Shown: positions 26,289 to 34,674 of the stretch, in pieces
Numbering within the stretch: the first letter of the stretch is position 1
How the letters are laid out: every line of letters starts with the position of its first letter
Assembly: GCF_018919265.1 (NCBI RefSeq)
Contig: NZ_JAHLQO010000005.1
Coordinates: 62,001 to 126,000 of the forward strand
Reading direction: 5' to 3'
DNA from: Peptoniphilus ovalis
GTDB taxonomy: Bacteria; Bacillota; Clostridia; Tissierellales; Peptoniphilaceae
Length of the DNA: 64,000 bases
Notes under the pieces: model-generated
The model's database searches: none
Seen by the model: only the letters and a program-made list of their open reading frames with translations
Told to the model about the DNA's origin: nothing
Made by a program: the position numbers and the translations under genes

Positions 26289-27698
26289 TTATCTAATATT
26301 GAAAGAGTCTTTTATAACACATCTTCTAATTCTACAGAAACTCTTTGCACTTGTAATTCCTTCTCCAGTAGGTCCAGCAATGGTAAATGTTGTTGAACCT
26401 TCACCACCAACACCTATACCAGAATAAGATGGTGCATTTTTAACAAATATTGTACATTCTAATAATTTTGCCATTTTTGAAAGCTTATCTACATTTTTAG
26501 AATGCATTATTGCTGTATGTCTATTTCCATGTTCTGCTACATGAGCGCATTTTATCGCTTCATCAACATTAGGTACAGGTACAACTGGTAGAATTGGCAT
26601 CATCATTTCTTCTGTAACTAAATGATGATTTTTATGAGTCTTAAATATGATTAATTTAATATCATCTGAAACATTTATACCTATTTTTTCCAAAATGTAT
26701 TTTGCATCTTTTCCGACAAATTCTGTCTTTGGCTTTCCATTTTCTTGGCTAACTAGTTTATCAAGCTTTTCTATATCTAAGTCATTAATTAGCAAATATG
26801 CTCCGTAGTTTTGCATATGATAAATCAATTCATCCGCTTTTGATTCCACAACAAAAACTTCTTTTTCAGCAATACATGGTACATTGTTATCAAAGCTTGA
26901 TCCATCTACTATGTCTTTAGCAGCTTTTTCTATCTCTGCTGTTTCATCAACTACTACTGGCGGATTACCTGCTCCTGCTCCAATAGCCTTCTTGCCTGAT
27001 GATAGTACCGTTTTTACAATTCCAGGTCCGCCAGTAGCTACAAGTAATCTAACTTTTGGATTTTTCATCATTTCATTAGTAGCTTCAATTGATGGTTCTT
27101 TTACCATTGTTATTAAATTAGCTGGTGCGCCACTTTCTACTAATGCTTTATTTAACATTTGAATTAATAATATTGATGTTTTCTTAGCACGAGGGTGTGG
27201 TGAAAATACAACTGAATTACCTCCAACTATCATCGAAATTGAATTTGATATTATTGTTTCAGTTGGATTTGTTGTAGGTGTAATTGAGCCAATTACTCCA
27301 AATGGACAATATTCTTCAATCATTAATCCATTTGAACCAGAGATAGCATTTGTTTTTAAATCTTCTTTACCAGGAGTTTTTAAAGCTGCAACTTTATTTT
27401 TTATTTTTTTATCACTAACTCTACCAATAGCTGTTTCTTCAACTGCCATTAATGACATTAAATTCAAATTATCTTCTTTTAATATTGTTTCTCTAATTAC
27501 ATTAGCAAATCTATCTCGTTCATCAATTGAAAGTTCATATAATTTTTTTTGTGCAATATCTGCCGCATCAATTGCATCGCTCATATTATCAAAAACACCA
27601 TAATTACTAGTATTATTGCTTTGTTTTATTATAATTTTTTCTTTTGATAAATCATCTATGACTTGTCTTATAATATCTTCAATCATATTATTGTCCAT
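26289..27698 (-). CDS. CoA-acylating aldehyde dehydrogenase with encapsulation tag (PduP/EutE/CutF-like)
   Basis: 469 residues. An N-terminal amphipathic helix (MIEDIIRQVIDDLSKE) and a linker of about 15 residues form a typical BMC encapsulation peptide. The dehydrogenase domain follows: NPTETIISN, PHPRAKKTS, GAGNPPVVVDE and catalytic Cys in FDNNVPCIAEKE. Oxidises the aldehyde made by the dehydratase to acyl-CoA with NAD+ and CoA. Last gene of the BMC operon; its AGGAGG and ATG lie within the end of eutJ. Propionaldehyde is the probable substrate. Confidence 0.93.
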   Translation of the reverse strand: MDNNMIEDIIRQVIDDLSKEKIIIKQSNNTSNYGVFDNMSDAIDAADIAQKKLYELSIDERDRFANVIRETILKEDNLNLMSLMAVEETAIGRVSDKKIKNKVAALKTPGKEDLKTNAISGSNGLMIEEYCPFGVIGSITPTTNPTETIISNSISMIVGGNSVVFSPHPRAKKTSILLIQMLNKALVESGAPANLITMVKEPSIEATNEMMKNPKVRLLVATGGPGIVKTVLSSGKKAIGAGAGNPPVVVDETAEIEKAAKDIVDGSSFDNNVPCIAEKEVFVVESKADELIYHMQNYGAYLLINDLDIEKLDKLVSQENGKPKTEFVGKDAKYILEKIGINVSDDIKLIIFKTHKNHHLVTEEMMMPILPVVPVPNVDEAIKCAHVAEHGNRHTAIMHSKNVDKLSKMAKLLECTIFVKNAPSYSGIGVGGEGSTTFTIAGPTGEGITSAKSFCRIRRCVIKDSFNIR

Positions 27699-28530
27699 TT
27701 TTTCCTCCTAAACAACTCTTAGCTATACCGAGTGGTGTAACTAATAAAGCCTCTTTACTTCTAAATGTTTTGATACCTGTTATTTTTTCAAATAAGTCTT
27801 CAATGCCATCAAAGTTTGATGCCCCACCTACGAGATATATCGCATCAACTTCTTTTCCGTCTAAATAATTTTTTACTATACTTGCCATTTTTTCTAATAC
27901 AGGTTTTATAATTGTAAAAATATCTTTATTATTAGAGTTTATTTTTAATTCTTCTGCTTTAGATAAATCAATATTATAATATCCTGCAATAGTTAGATTC
28001 ATATGATGACCACCAGTGGGTTCATCCCAAGTCCCAATTACTTCACCATTTTTTAGTAAACTAATTCCTGTTGTTCCTCCACCTAAATCTACTATTGCTC
28101 CATCTTTTATTTTTAAAGTCTCAGCTGCTGCCGTTGGTTCATCAACAATATTTGTGACTATAAAATCACAAGATTCAACTACATTTGCTATAGCTTTAGT
28201 ACTTCTTGGATCAATCCCAGGTGGTATTGCACAGCTTGCATATATAAGCTCTTTTTCTAATTTATCTTCTAGTTTTCTTTTTAAATCTTTAACTATATTT
28301 ATTGCACCAATATAATCAACTACAATGCCATCTCTAACAACTTTAGCAGACTTCATAGCACCTGCTATGACTCTGTTTTTTTCATCAACAACAACTAAAA
28401 CAATATTAGCCGTTCCAAGATCAACTCCAACCTTAAGTTCACTATTTTTATAATCAACAAAATTATCGTCTTTAATTAATTTTGAAAGTTTTAATACCTC
28501 TTTATTGCTAATCAAATTTTCACCCAACAA
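27688..28530 (-). CDS. eutJ: EutJ-like actin/Hsp70-fold BMC protein
   Basis: 280 residues of the actin-like ATPase superfamily: phosphate 1 VGVDLGTANIVLVVVDE, connect segment VDEPTAAAE, phosphate 2 AIVDLGGGTTGISLL, adenosine motif IYLVGGASNFDGI. These match EutJ of ethanolamine and glycyl-radical BMC loci, a presumed chaperone or assembly ATPase whose role is not settled. Start taken as TTG at 28530, overlapping the pduL stop. Its end overlaps the aldehyde dehydrogenase by 11 bases. Confidence 0.88.
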   Translation of the reverse strand: MLGENLISNKEVLKLSKLIKDDNFVDYKNSELKVGVDLGTANIVLVVVDEKNRVIAGAMKSAKVVRDGIVVDYIGAINIVKDLKRKLEDKLEKELIYASCAIPPGIDPRSTKAIANVVESCDFIVTNIVDEPTAAAETLKIKDGAIVDLGGGTTGISLLKNGEVIGTWDEPTGGHHMNLTIAGYYNIDLSKAEELKINSNNKDIFTIIKPVLEKMASIVKNYLDGKEVDAIYLVGGASNFDGIEDLFEKITGIKTFRSKEALLVTPLGIAKSCLGGKNGQ

Positions 28531-29167
28531 ACTTTCTTAGAACAACAAAATCATTATTCTTAATACCAACTGCATTAGCTTCATCTGTATCTAAATGCAT
28601 TTCTAATTTATATTTATCACTAACTCTTATTAAAACATTTCCCATTATAGCTTTTCTTTCTCCAAAAAACTGTACATCTACAAAATCACCATCATTCACT
28701 TCCATAAACTTAGCATCTTCTGGTGTCATATGGATATGTCTTAATGCGATTATAGTACCATTTGGCATATTAACTTTTCCACAAGGACCAATAAGTTCTA
28801 TACCTGGTGTACCTTCAAGTTTGCCCGACTCTTTGATTGGGGCTTTAACACCCAATTTAAAGGAATCTGTAAGAGAAATTTCTACTTGAGATTTACTTCT
28901 AACTGGTCCAAGTATTCTTACCTTTTTAAATTCACCTTTTGGTCCACGAATTGTAACACATTCCTCTGCTGCAAACTGTCCAGGTTGTTTTAATTTTGAT
29001 TTAACGGTAAGTTCATAACCTTTTCCAAATAAACTTTCTAAATCTTCCTTTGAAAGATGTACATGTCTATTAGATACTCCAACAACAATTTTATGGTTAG
29101 TTATACTATTAATTCTTTTAAAAACTTCATTTGAAACTTTTGCTATAAGTTCATTATCATCAAGCAT
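28520..29167 (-). CDS. pduL: Phosphate propanoyltransferase PduL
   Basis: 215 residues, duplicated PduL domain. Zn-ligand His motifs VGVSNRHVHLSKEDL (about 29-43) and IALRHIHMTPEDA (about 139-151), plus LEMHLDTDEANA near the end. Transfers the acyl group from CoA to phosphate, recycling CoA within the compartment and giving acyl-phosphate for ATP synthesis by a kinase elsewhere. The first about 20 residues (ELIAKVSNEVFKRI) form an encapsulation-type helix. No acetate/propionate kinase is in the window. Confidence 0.95.
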   Translation of the reverse strand: MLDDNELIAKVSNEVFKRINSITNHKIVVGVSNRHVHLSKEDLESLFGKGYELTVKSKLKQPGQFAAEECVTIRGPKGEFKKVRILGPVRSKSQVEISLTDSFKLGVKAPIKESGKLEGTPGIELIGPCGKVNMPNGTIIALRHIHMTPEDAKFMEVNDGDFVDVQFFGERKAIMGNVLIRVSDKYKLEMHLDTDEANAVGIKNNDFVVLRKFVG

Positions 29168-29189
29168 ATTATTTCCTCTTCTCTATTTT

Positions 29190-30053
29190 CTAAAATATTA
29201 AATTTATTACAAACATACTGACTGCTATAACAATAGCTGGTGGGTCAATATATGTATCGCAATGTGAATTAAATATTTTTCCTGCCATTACCCAAAGTAA
29301 TGCATTAATTAATCCTGTCAAAGCTGCAAGATAAACATTTCCTGTCATTACAAATACTGTTGCAGCTGGATAGGTAATGTGATGTGTTATTGGTACACTA
29401 AATCCCATTTGTAAAAATGCTAGAGAAATTGCTGAAAATCCGAAAGTAAATACAGGATAAATTCCCATTGATTCTTTAGATACTCCTGCATCCATTAAAA
29501 GTTTTCCAAGAATTGCAATCCCAAGCCCAAATAATAATCCTACTGATCCATTCATTATTGCATCTTGCTGTGGTAAAATTTCTCTTTTTTCTCCTTCTTT
29601 TAATGTTCCTATAAGAGAAGTTTTACCTAAAATTATTCTATTTAAGAATAATACAACACATACGCAAAATGCAGGATAATCAGTTACAAATGCTGTTTGT
29701 TTAGTAATTAATGTAAAACAAATTATACCTACTAATCCATATAGTCCACCAACTAATAATGTATTAATATCATTAAGTCCAAACAAAGCCGCCAAAACAT
29801 TTTGTGCATCATCTAACTTTTTAGCTTTATTTGCTGCATAAGTTGCCGCTGCAGCTCCTGCTGCAAATGAAACATGAGGCCCAAAGAATGGTCCAAAAGC
29901 AATATTACCTACAGTAAAATCAGTTACACCTGCAAGTGTTAATACTGAGCCTATTAAAGCAAATACACCAGTTAAAATAAAAGCTGGTATTGAACCGTAG
30001 GCTGCGCCAAAAAATCCTCCAGCAAATCCTGCAAGTAATGTTAAAATGTTCAT
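29190..30053 (-). CDS. BMC-operon polytopic membrane protein
   Basis: 287 residues, about eight to nine Gly/Ala-rich hydrophobic segments. Conserved-looking polar positions inside the membrane part include GPFFGPHVSFAAGAAAATYAANKA and FSVPITHHITYPAATVF. Not recognised as a known carrier and not a PduF/GlpF aquaporin (no NPA boxes). Seven bp downstream of metK in the BMC operon, so uptake of the diol or release of a product is the natural guess. Function unassigned. Confidence 0.75.
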   Translation of the reverse strand: MNILTLLAGFAGGFFGAAYGSIPAFILTGVFALIGSVLTLAGVTDFTVGNIAFGPFFGPHVSFAAGAAAATYAANKAKKLDDAQNVLAALFGLNDINTLLVGGLYGLVGIICFTLITKQTAFVTDYPAFCVCVVLFLNRIILGKTSLIGTLKEGEKREILPQQDAIMNGSVGLLFGLGIAILGKLLMDAGVSKESMGIYPVFTFGFSAISLAFLQMGFSVPITHHITYPAATVFVMTGNVYLAALTGLINALLWVMAGKIFNSHCDTYIDPPAIVIAVSMFVINLIF

Positions 30054-30060
30054 AGTACAC

Positions 30061-31206
30061 CTACCCTATTAAATTTTTTATTTCATCTTTTTTATCAATT
30101 TTCTCCCATGTAAACTCACTTTCTTCTCTTCCAAAATGACCATATGCTGCAGTTTTTTTGTATATTGGTCTTTGTAATCTTAAGTTTTTAATTATTGAAT
30201 CAATACTAAAATCAAAAACACTATTTACAACATCATATATCTTTTTTAAGTCATATTTTTCTGTGCCAAAAGTATTTATATAGATACTTTCTGGATTTTC
30301 CTTACCTATTACATAAGCAAGTTGAACTTCACACCTATCACACAAATTTGCTGCTACAACATTTTTTGCTACATATCTTGCCATGTAAGAAGCCGACCTA
30401 TCTGCCTTTGAAGGGTCCTTACCTGAGTAAGCTCCTCCACCGTGTCGTCCTAATCCACCATATGTATCTACAATTATTTTTCTTCCTGTTAGTCCAACAT
30501 CTGCTCTCGGACCACCAATTGTAAATTTTCCAGTTGCATTAATATGAATTGAAGTATCTTTTTTTAACAGTGAATTATCTATCTCCTTAAATATTACTTC
30601 TTTGATTAATTCATATCTTAATGTTGCAATATCTTTACTTTCTTTATGATGAGCCGCAAGTACAATAGACTTAACATATGATGGTTTATTATTCTCATAA
30701 ACTATACTAACTTGTGATTTTCCATCTGGAAATAATCCGTCTACGATACCTTCTTTTCTAACAACTGACAATCTTTTTGCCAACTTATGCGATAGTTCGC
30801 AAGATAACGGAAGATAAGAATTACTTTCTCTTGTTGCATATCCAAAGACAAGTCCTTGATCTCCTGCACATATTTTTTCTCTATTTACTCCCATTGCAAT
30901 ATCTTTTGATTGCTCATCTATATTTGTTATTACAATAGCTTTATCTACATCAAATCCAGATTCATCGTTTGAATATCCTATTTCTTTAATAGTATCTATA
31001 GCTACTTTTTCTACATCTACTTTTGCTTTAGATGTAACTTCTCCTGCTAACAATAAGAGATTATTTGAAATCATGCTTTCAATTGCAACCCTAGAATTAC
31101 TATCTTTTTTTAAATATTCATCTAATATTGAGTCCGAAACTAAATCACATACTTTATCAGGATGTCCTTCTGTTACAGATTCAGATGTAATAATAAATTT
31201 ATTCAT
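30061..31206 (-). CDS. metK: S-adenosylmethionine synthetase within the BMC operon
   Basis: 381 residues. Landmarks: TSESVTEGHPDKVCD (ATP/Mg), AGDQGLVFGYAT, GGPRADVGLTGRKIIVDTYGG and the P-loop-like GRHGGGAYSGKDPSKADRSASY. One oddity: GGPRAD where housekeeping enzymes have GGPxGD. Makes SAM from Met and ATP. Its place between the regulator and transport genes suggests it feeds the radical-SAM activase and is probably a second, specialised copy; whether another metK exists in the genome cannot be seen. Confidence 0.95.
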   Translation of the reverse strand: MNKFIITSESVTEGHPDKVCDLVSDSILDEYLKKDSNSRVAIESMISNNLLLLAGEVTSKAKVDVEKVAIDTIKEIGYSNDESGFDVDKAIVITNIDEQSKDIAMGVNREKICAGDQGLVFGYATRESNSYLPLSCELSHKLAKRLSVVRKEGIVDGLFPDGKSQVSIVYENNKPSYVKSIVLAAHHKESKDIATLRYELIKEVIFKEIDNSLLKKDTSIHINATGKFTIGGPRADVGLTGRKIIVDTYGGLGRHGGGAYSGKDPSKADRSASYMARYVAKNVVAANLCDRCEVQLAYVIGKENPESIYINTFGTEKYDLKKIYDVVNSVFDFSIDSIIKNLRLQRPIYKKTAAYGHFGREESEFTWEKIDKKDEIKNLIG

Positions 31207-31211
31207 TTACT

Positions 31212-32225
31212 TCACCTAGTTTTTCTAAACTGTTCTACGGTAACTTTTTCATACTTCTTAAAAATTTTACTAAAATATCCACTCTCGTTATATCCTAAAT
31301 TAAAAGCAACATCTGATACACTTTGATTTTTAACTAGAATTAATTCTTTTGCGAAATTGACTTTCTTTAAATGAATAAAATTTACAACAGTCATACTATA
31401 TTCACTTTTAAAAAGTCTACTCAAATATCCTTGCGAAATATTACATCCTTTTACAACATCACTTAGAGAAATATTTTTATCTATATTGTTATCAATATAA
31501 CTTAAAACATCTTTCAAAATCGGGTATTTTGTTATACTTTTTCTTTTAAAGTAATATTCCACAACTTTAAAAATCCAATTTTGACAAAGTTTAATATCTG
31601 AAATTATTAGATTATTAAGTTCTAATTTTGTATCTAAAATTTTTACATCTTCAATAAAATTATTCAAATAAATAATTTTTTCAGCAATACCTCTCAACTC
31701 TAGATTTAAATGATTCTTATATTCTAAATTTTTATCCTTGAAATTAAATCTTTCTACATAATCTGCAAAATACTTGTAAACTTCAAGGAAATTGTCTAAG
31801 TTTATGGATTTTTGCATCTCCAATATAAACTCTGATCCATAATCACTCTCATTGTTTTTACCTAGACTCTTTTCAAATATTTTTAATTTTTCATTTACCT
31901 TATCGTATGTAATTGGCTTTAAAATAATGTGATTTAAATTAATGCTTCTGTTTTCTCTTGAAAATAATTCTGTAGGAAATGCTAATAAAAAAACTTTTAT
32001 ATCATTATATTCTTTCTCTATTTTATTGATAAAATCAAGACCACTCATATTTGGCATTATATAATCAGAAAAGACAATATTTACATCTCCTCTATCAATT
32101 ACACTAAACGCCTCTTTAGGTGTGTCTGCTTCTGCTACGACATTAAATTTACTGTTTTTTTCTATAGTTTTTTTTATTGCAGTCCTAATTAGGTTTTGAT
32201 TACTAACTAACAAAACATTGTACAT
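31212..32225 (-). CDS. AraC-type response regulator with degenerate receiver
   Basis: 337 residues. The receiver keeps Asp54 (FSDYIMPNMSGLDF) and Lys103 (ILKPI), but the acidic pair of normal receivers (VDDE) is Ser8-Asn9 in VLLVSNQ, and the conserved Ser/Thr is Ala82 (FLLAFP). A helical linker of about 100 residues leads to an AraC domain (about 240-337) with ISLSDVVKGCNISQGYLSRLFK and SVSDVAFNLGYNESGYFSKIFKKY. It should regulate the BMC operon but perhaps without Mg-dependent phosphorylation. Confidence 0.88.
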   Translation of the reverse strand: MYNVLLVSNQNLIRTAIKKTIEKNSKFNVVAEADTPKEAFSVIDRGDVNIVFSDYIMPNMSGLDFINKIEKEYNDIKVFLLAFPTELFSRENRSINLNHIILKPITYDKVNEKLKIFEKSLGKNNESDYGSEFILEMQKSINLDNFLEVYKYFADYVERFNFKDKNLEYKNHLNLELRGIAEKIIYLNNFIEDVKILDTKLELNNLIISDIKLCQNWIFKVVEYYFKRKSITKYPILKDVLSYIDNNIDKNISLSDVVKGCNISQGYLSRLFKSEYSMTVVNFIHLKKVNFAKELILVKNQSVSDVAFNLGYNESGYFSKIFKKYEKVTVEQFRKTR

Positions 32226-32234
32226 TTAATCACC

Positions 32235-33515
32235 TTAGCTTTTTACGTGATATTTGATGGATATTTTGGTATTTTTATTTTTTTCTTCTATCTTTATTTC
32301 TGGTTCTCCACCAAAAATTTTCTTAATATCTTCTTCTAATTGGCTAATATAACCAAACACATTTTCTATTTCATCACTAATTGCTTGATTAGCTTTAAGT
32401 TTTTCTAATGATTCACTTGTAATTCCTGGACCATTATCATCAATGACCACAATATAAAAGTCCTCTTTCTTTTTAAAATTTACTTTTATATTATAAATTC
32501 CCTCATTAAAACTTAAACCTAAAAAGCACATTACCACTACATATGCAATTAATACTTTAAGTGGCATTATCATCTCCTTAGAGTCATCATCAATATTAAT
32601 CTCATATTGAAACCTATCTTTATACTGAATTTTTTTCATCATAAAATACTCTAGTAAGGTCTTTTTAACATAATTAGCTGAGTTTGATTCAACATCAATA
32701 GATTCAATAATAAATTTTCTTAAATGCTCACTATACTCACTTGTATTATGTGCTTCTTCTATTAATGCAAGATTTGACAGCGACTCCATCATATTATTTA
32801 AAAATAAAGTGTTTACACTATTACTAAAAGAAGATAATTTAGTTTTTAACTTGAAATTCTTTTCTTCAAGTTCTAAAACCTTCTCTTCCAAGGCTTTGAT
32901 TTTATTTTTATTTTTATTTTCGTGATAACTCGATATTAATTCCTTTTTTATTATTTCAGAAATTATAAGTTCAATTAACTTAACAGTAGATTCAAATTCC
33001 TTAAATGTATATTTTTTTGCATGGACATCATCAGAACTAAAATCTATATCACTATAATCAATATCTTCTAATAAGAGTTGGTCCTTCATTCTAATCACTT
33101 TTTCAGGTGGATCTTCGCAAATTGCTTGTCCACCTATAAAAGCTCCTAAATATTTGTCATTAATTATTATAGGTATGGCAACTTCTAATAAATTAAAAGG
33201 GCAAAAATAAATTGATGTTTTTTTTGAAACAGCGGCCCTTATAGCTCCTGATGCATCAGATAATTCACAAATCTTTTTATGCATTGCATTTTTTCTTATA
33301 TGTTGACATCTCCTAGAGAAGTTTGTCATTTCAGTTAAAGGTTCTCCCTTATAATCTATTGTTACAAATGCAAGCCCTGTTACATCTGAAATAACTTTTT
33401 GTATTTGCTCCAAATATTCCCTTCCAAATATTGAGTAAATATCAATTCCATCTATTCCATTTGTATATTTTTCATTAATTTTAATATTAGGTATATTCTC
33501 TTTATTAATGTACAC
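32235..33515 (-). CDS. PocR-domain LytS-like sensor, probable pseudokinase
   Basis: 426 residues. PocR ligand-binding domain at about 25-190 with Cys70, Cys83 and Cys105 (RRCQH, KKICELSD, YFCPF), a coiled coil at about 200-230, then a LytS/HisKA_7-type transmitter. The motif normally NPHFLFNT reads NTLFLNNM (235-242), so the phosphorylated His is gone, and the ATP-binding Asn of VENAI is replaced in AYVVVMCFL. Only the G box DNGPGI (360-365) is intact. Likely senses a diol or alcohol and acts by binding its partner regulator. Confidence 0.85.
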   Translation of the reverse strand: MYINKENIPNIKINEKYTNGIDGIDIYSIFGREYLEQIQKVISDVTGLAFVTIDYKGEPLTEMTNFSRRCQHIRKNAMHKKICELSDASGAIRAAVSKKTSIYFCPFNLLEVAIPIIINDKYLGAFIGGQAICEDPPEKVIRMKDQLLLEDIDYSDIDFSSDDVHAKKYTFKEFESTVKLIELIISEIIKKELISSYHENKNKNKIKALEEKVLELEEKNFKLKTKLSSFSNSVNTLFLNNMMESLSNLALIEEAHNTSEYSEHLRKFIIESIDVESNSANYVKKTLLEYFMMKKIQYKDRFQYEINIDDDSKEMIMPLKVLIAYVVVMCFLGLSFNEGIYNIKVNFKKKEDFYIVVIDDNGPGITSESLEKLKANQAISDEIENVFGYISQLEEDIKKIFGGEPEIKIEEKNKNTKISIKYHVKS

Positions 33516-33560
33516 AATGATCCCCCCGTATACAAATTATTAATAATAAGTCTATACTAA

Positions 33561-34670
33561 CTAATATACGTTTTCAATTATCTTTTTTATTTCTTCCTTT
33601 TCTATTGATTTGGGTGCTGTTTTCATGCAATTATCTTTTAATGCATTTTCTGCAAGTGTATTTAATTCAGCTAATACCTTTTCTTTAGATACATTACACC
33701 CACTAATTTTTTTTGGCATATCCATTATTCTTTGCAATGCATTAATAAATTTTTTTAAAGCATTAAATGCATCTTCATCGCTATTAGAACTTGAAACTCC
33801 TATTTTTCTTGCATAACATGCATATCTTTTCTTTAATTTTTCATCTTTTGAATTAAAACTTATTACATTGTTTAATATTAAACCATTACATAGACCATGA
33901 GGTATACCAAACAATGCCCCAATTTGATGTGCTATTGCATGATTTACTCCAAGTCCTGCTGCTTCAAAAGCCATCCCAGCCATCATAGATGCCATATGCA
34001 TTTCTTCTTTTGCTTCAACATCTCTTGGGTTTGAATAACTTCTGAATAAATACTTAACAACTGACTCTCCTGCTTTTTCGGCAAGTGCATCAGAAAATGC
34101 ACTTCTTTTAGTTCCAACATATGCTTCTAATGCATGAGTTAGCACATCTACTCCTGTATTAGCAATTATTTTTTTTGGAAGTTCTCTCAAAAGACTTTCA
34201 TCTAATATTGCTAAATCAGGTAACATATTATCTGATTGCAAAAGATGTTTTATATGTGTTTGAGTATCTTTAATCACAGCCACACTTGTAACTTCAGATC
34301 CTGTTCCGCTTGTTGTAGGAATTGCGATAAAATATATATCTTTTTCTAATATTTCACTTGCGAAGTATATAACGCCCTTTGCTGCATCTATGGAGGAACC
34401 TCCCCCAAATCCTATTAGTATATCAATTCCTTCTTTTATATAAATTGAGAGTGCCTTTCCTACAAGTTCTAAAGTAGGATCTGGCATTACTTTATCAAAT
34501 ATTATTATCTTATTATTTTTATTAATATTTTTTAATAATTTATTCATTAGAACACTATTTGAAATAAATGAGTCTGTCATTATTAAGATTTTCTTATTCT
34601 CAAATTTTTCCAATTTACTTAAAGCATTTGCTTCAAACACAATTTCTGTTCCATTTTTTAAAATTTTCAT
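33561..34670 (-). CDS. Iron-containing alcohol dehydrogenase (PduQ/CutO-like)
   Basis: 369-residue group III alcohol dehydrogenase. NAD-binding GFGGGSSIDAAKG (about 90-102), PTTSGTGSE, and the metal-binding stretch AGLGVNHAIAHQIGALFGIPHGLCNG with the His ligands. In the BMC it reduces part of the aldehyde to alcohol (propanol from propanal), regenerating NAD+ for the aldehyde dehydrogenase. No N-terminal encapsulation helix is visible, so it may enter by protein contacts. Four bp after the upstream aldehyde dehydrogenase. Confidence 0.92.
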   Translation of the reverse strand: MKILKNGTEIVFEANALSKLEKFENKKILIMTDSFISNSVLMNKLLKNINKNNKIIIFDKVMPDPTLELVGKALSIYIKEGIDILIGFGGGSSIDAAKGVIYFASEILEKDIYFIAIPTTSGTGSEVTSVAVIKDTQTHIKHLLQSDNMLPDLAILDESLLRELPKKIIANTGVDVLTHALEAYVGTKRSAFSDALAEKAGESVVKYLFRSYSNPRDVEAKEEMHMASMMAGMAFEAAGLGVNHAIAHQIGALFGIPHGLCNGLILNNVISFNSKDEKLKKRYACYARKIGVSSSNSDEDAFNALKKFINALQRIMDMPKKISGCNVSKEKVLAELNTLAENALKDNCMKTAPKSIEKEEIKKIIENVY

Positions 34671-34674
34671 TTTA

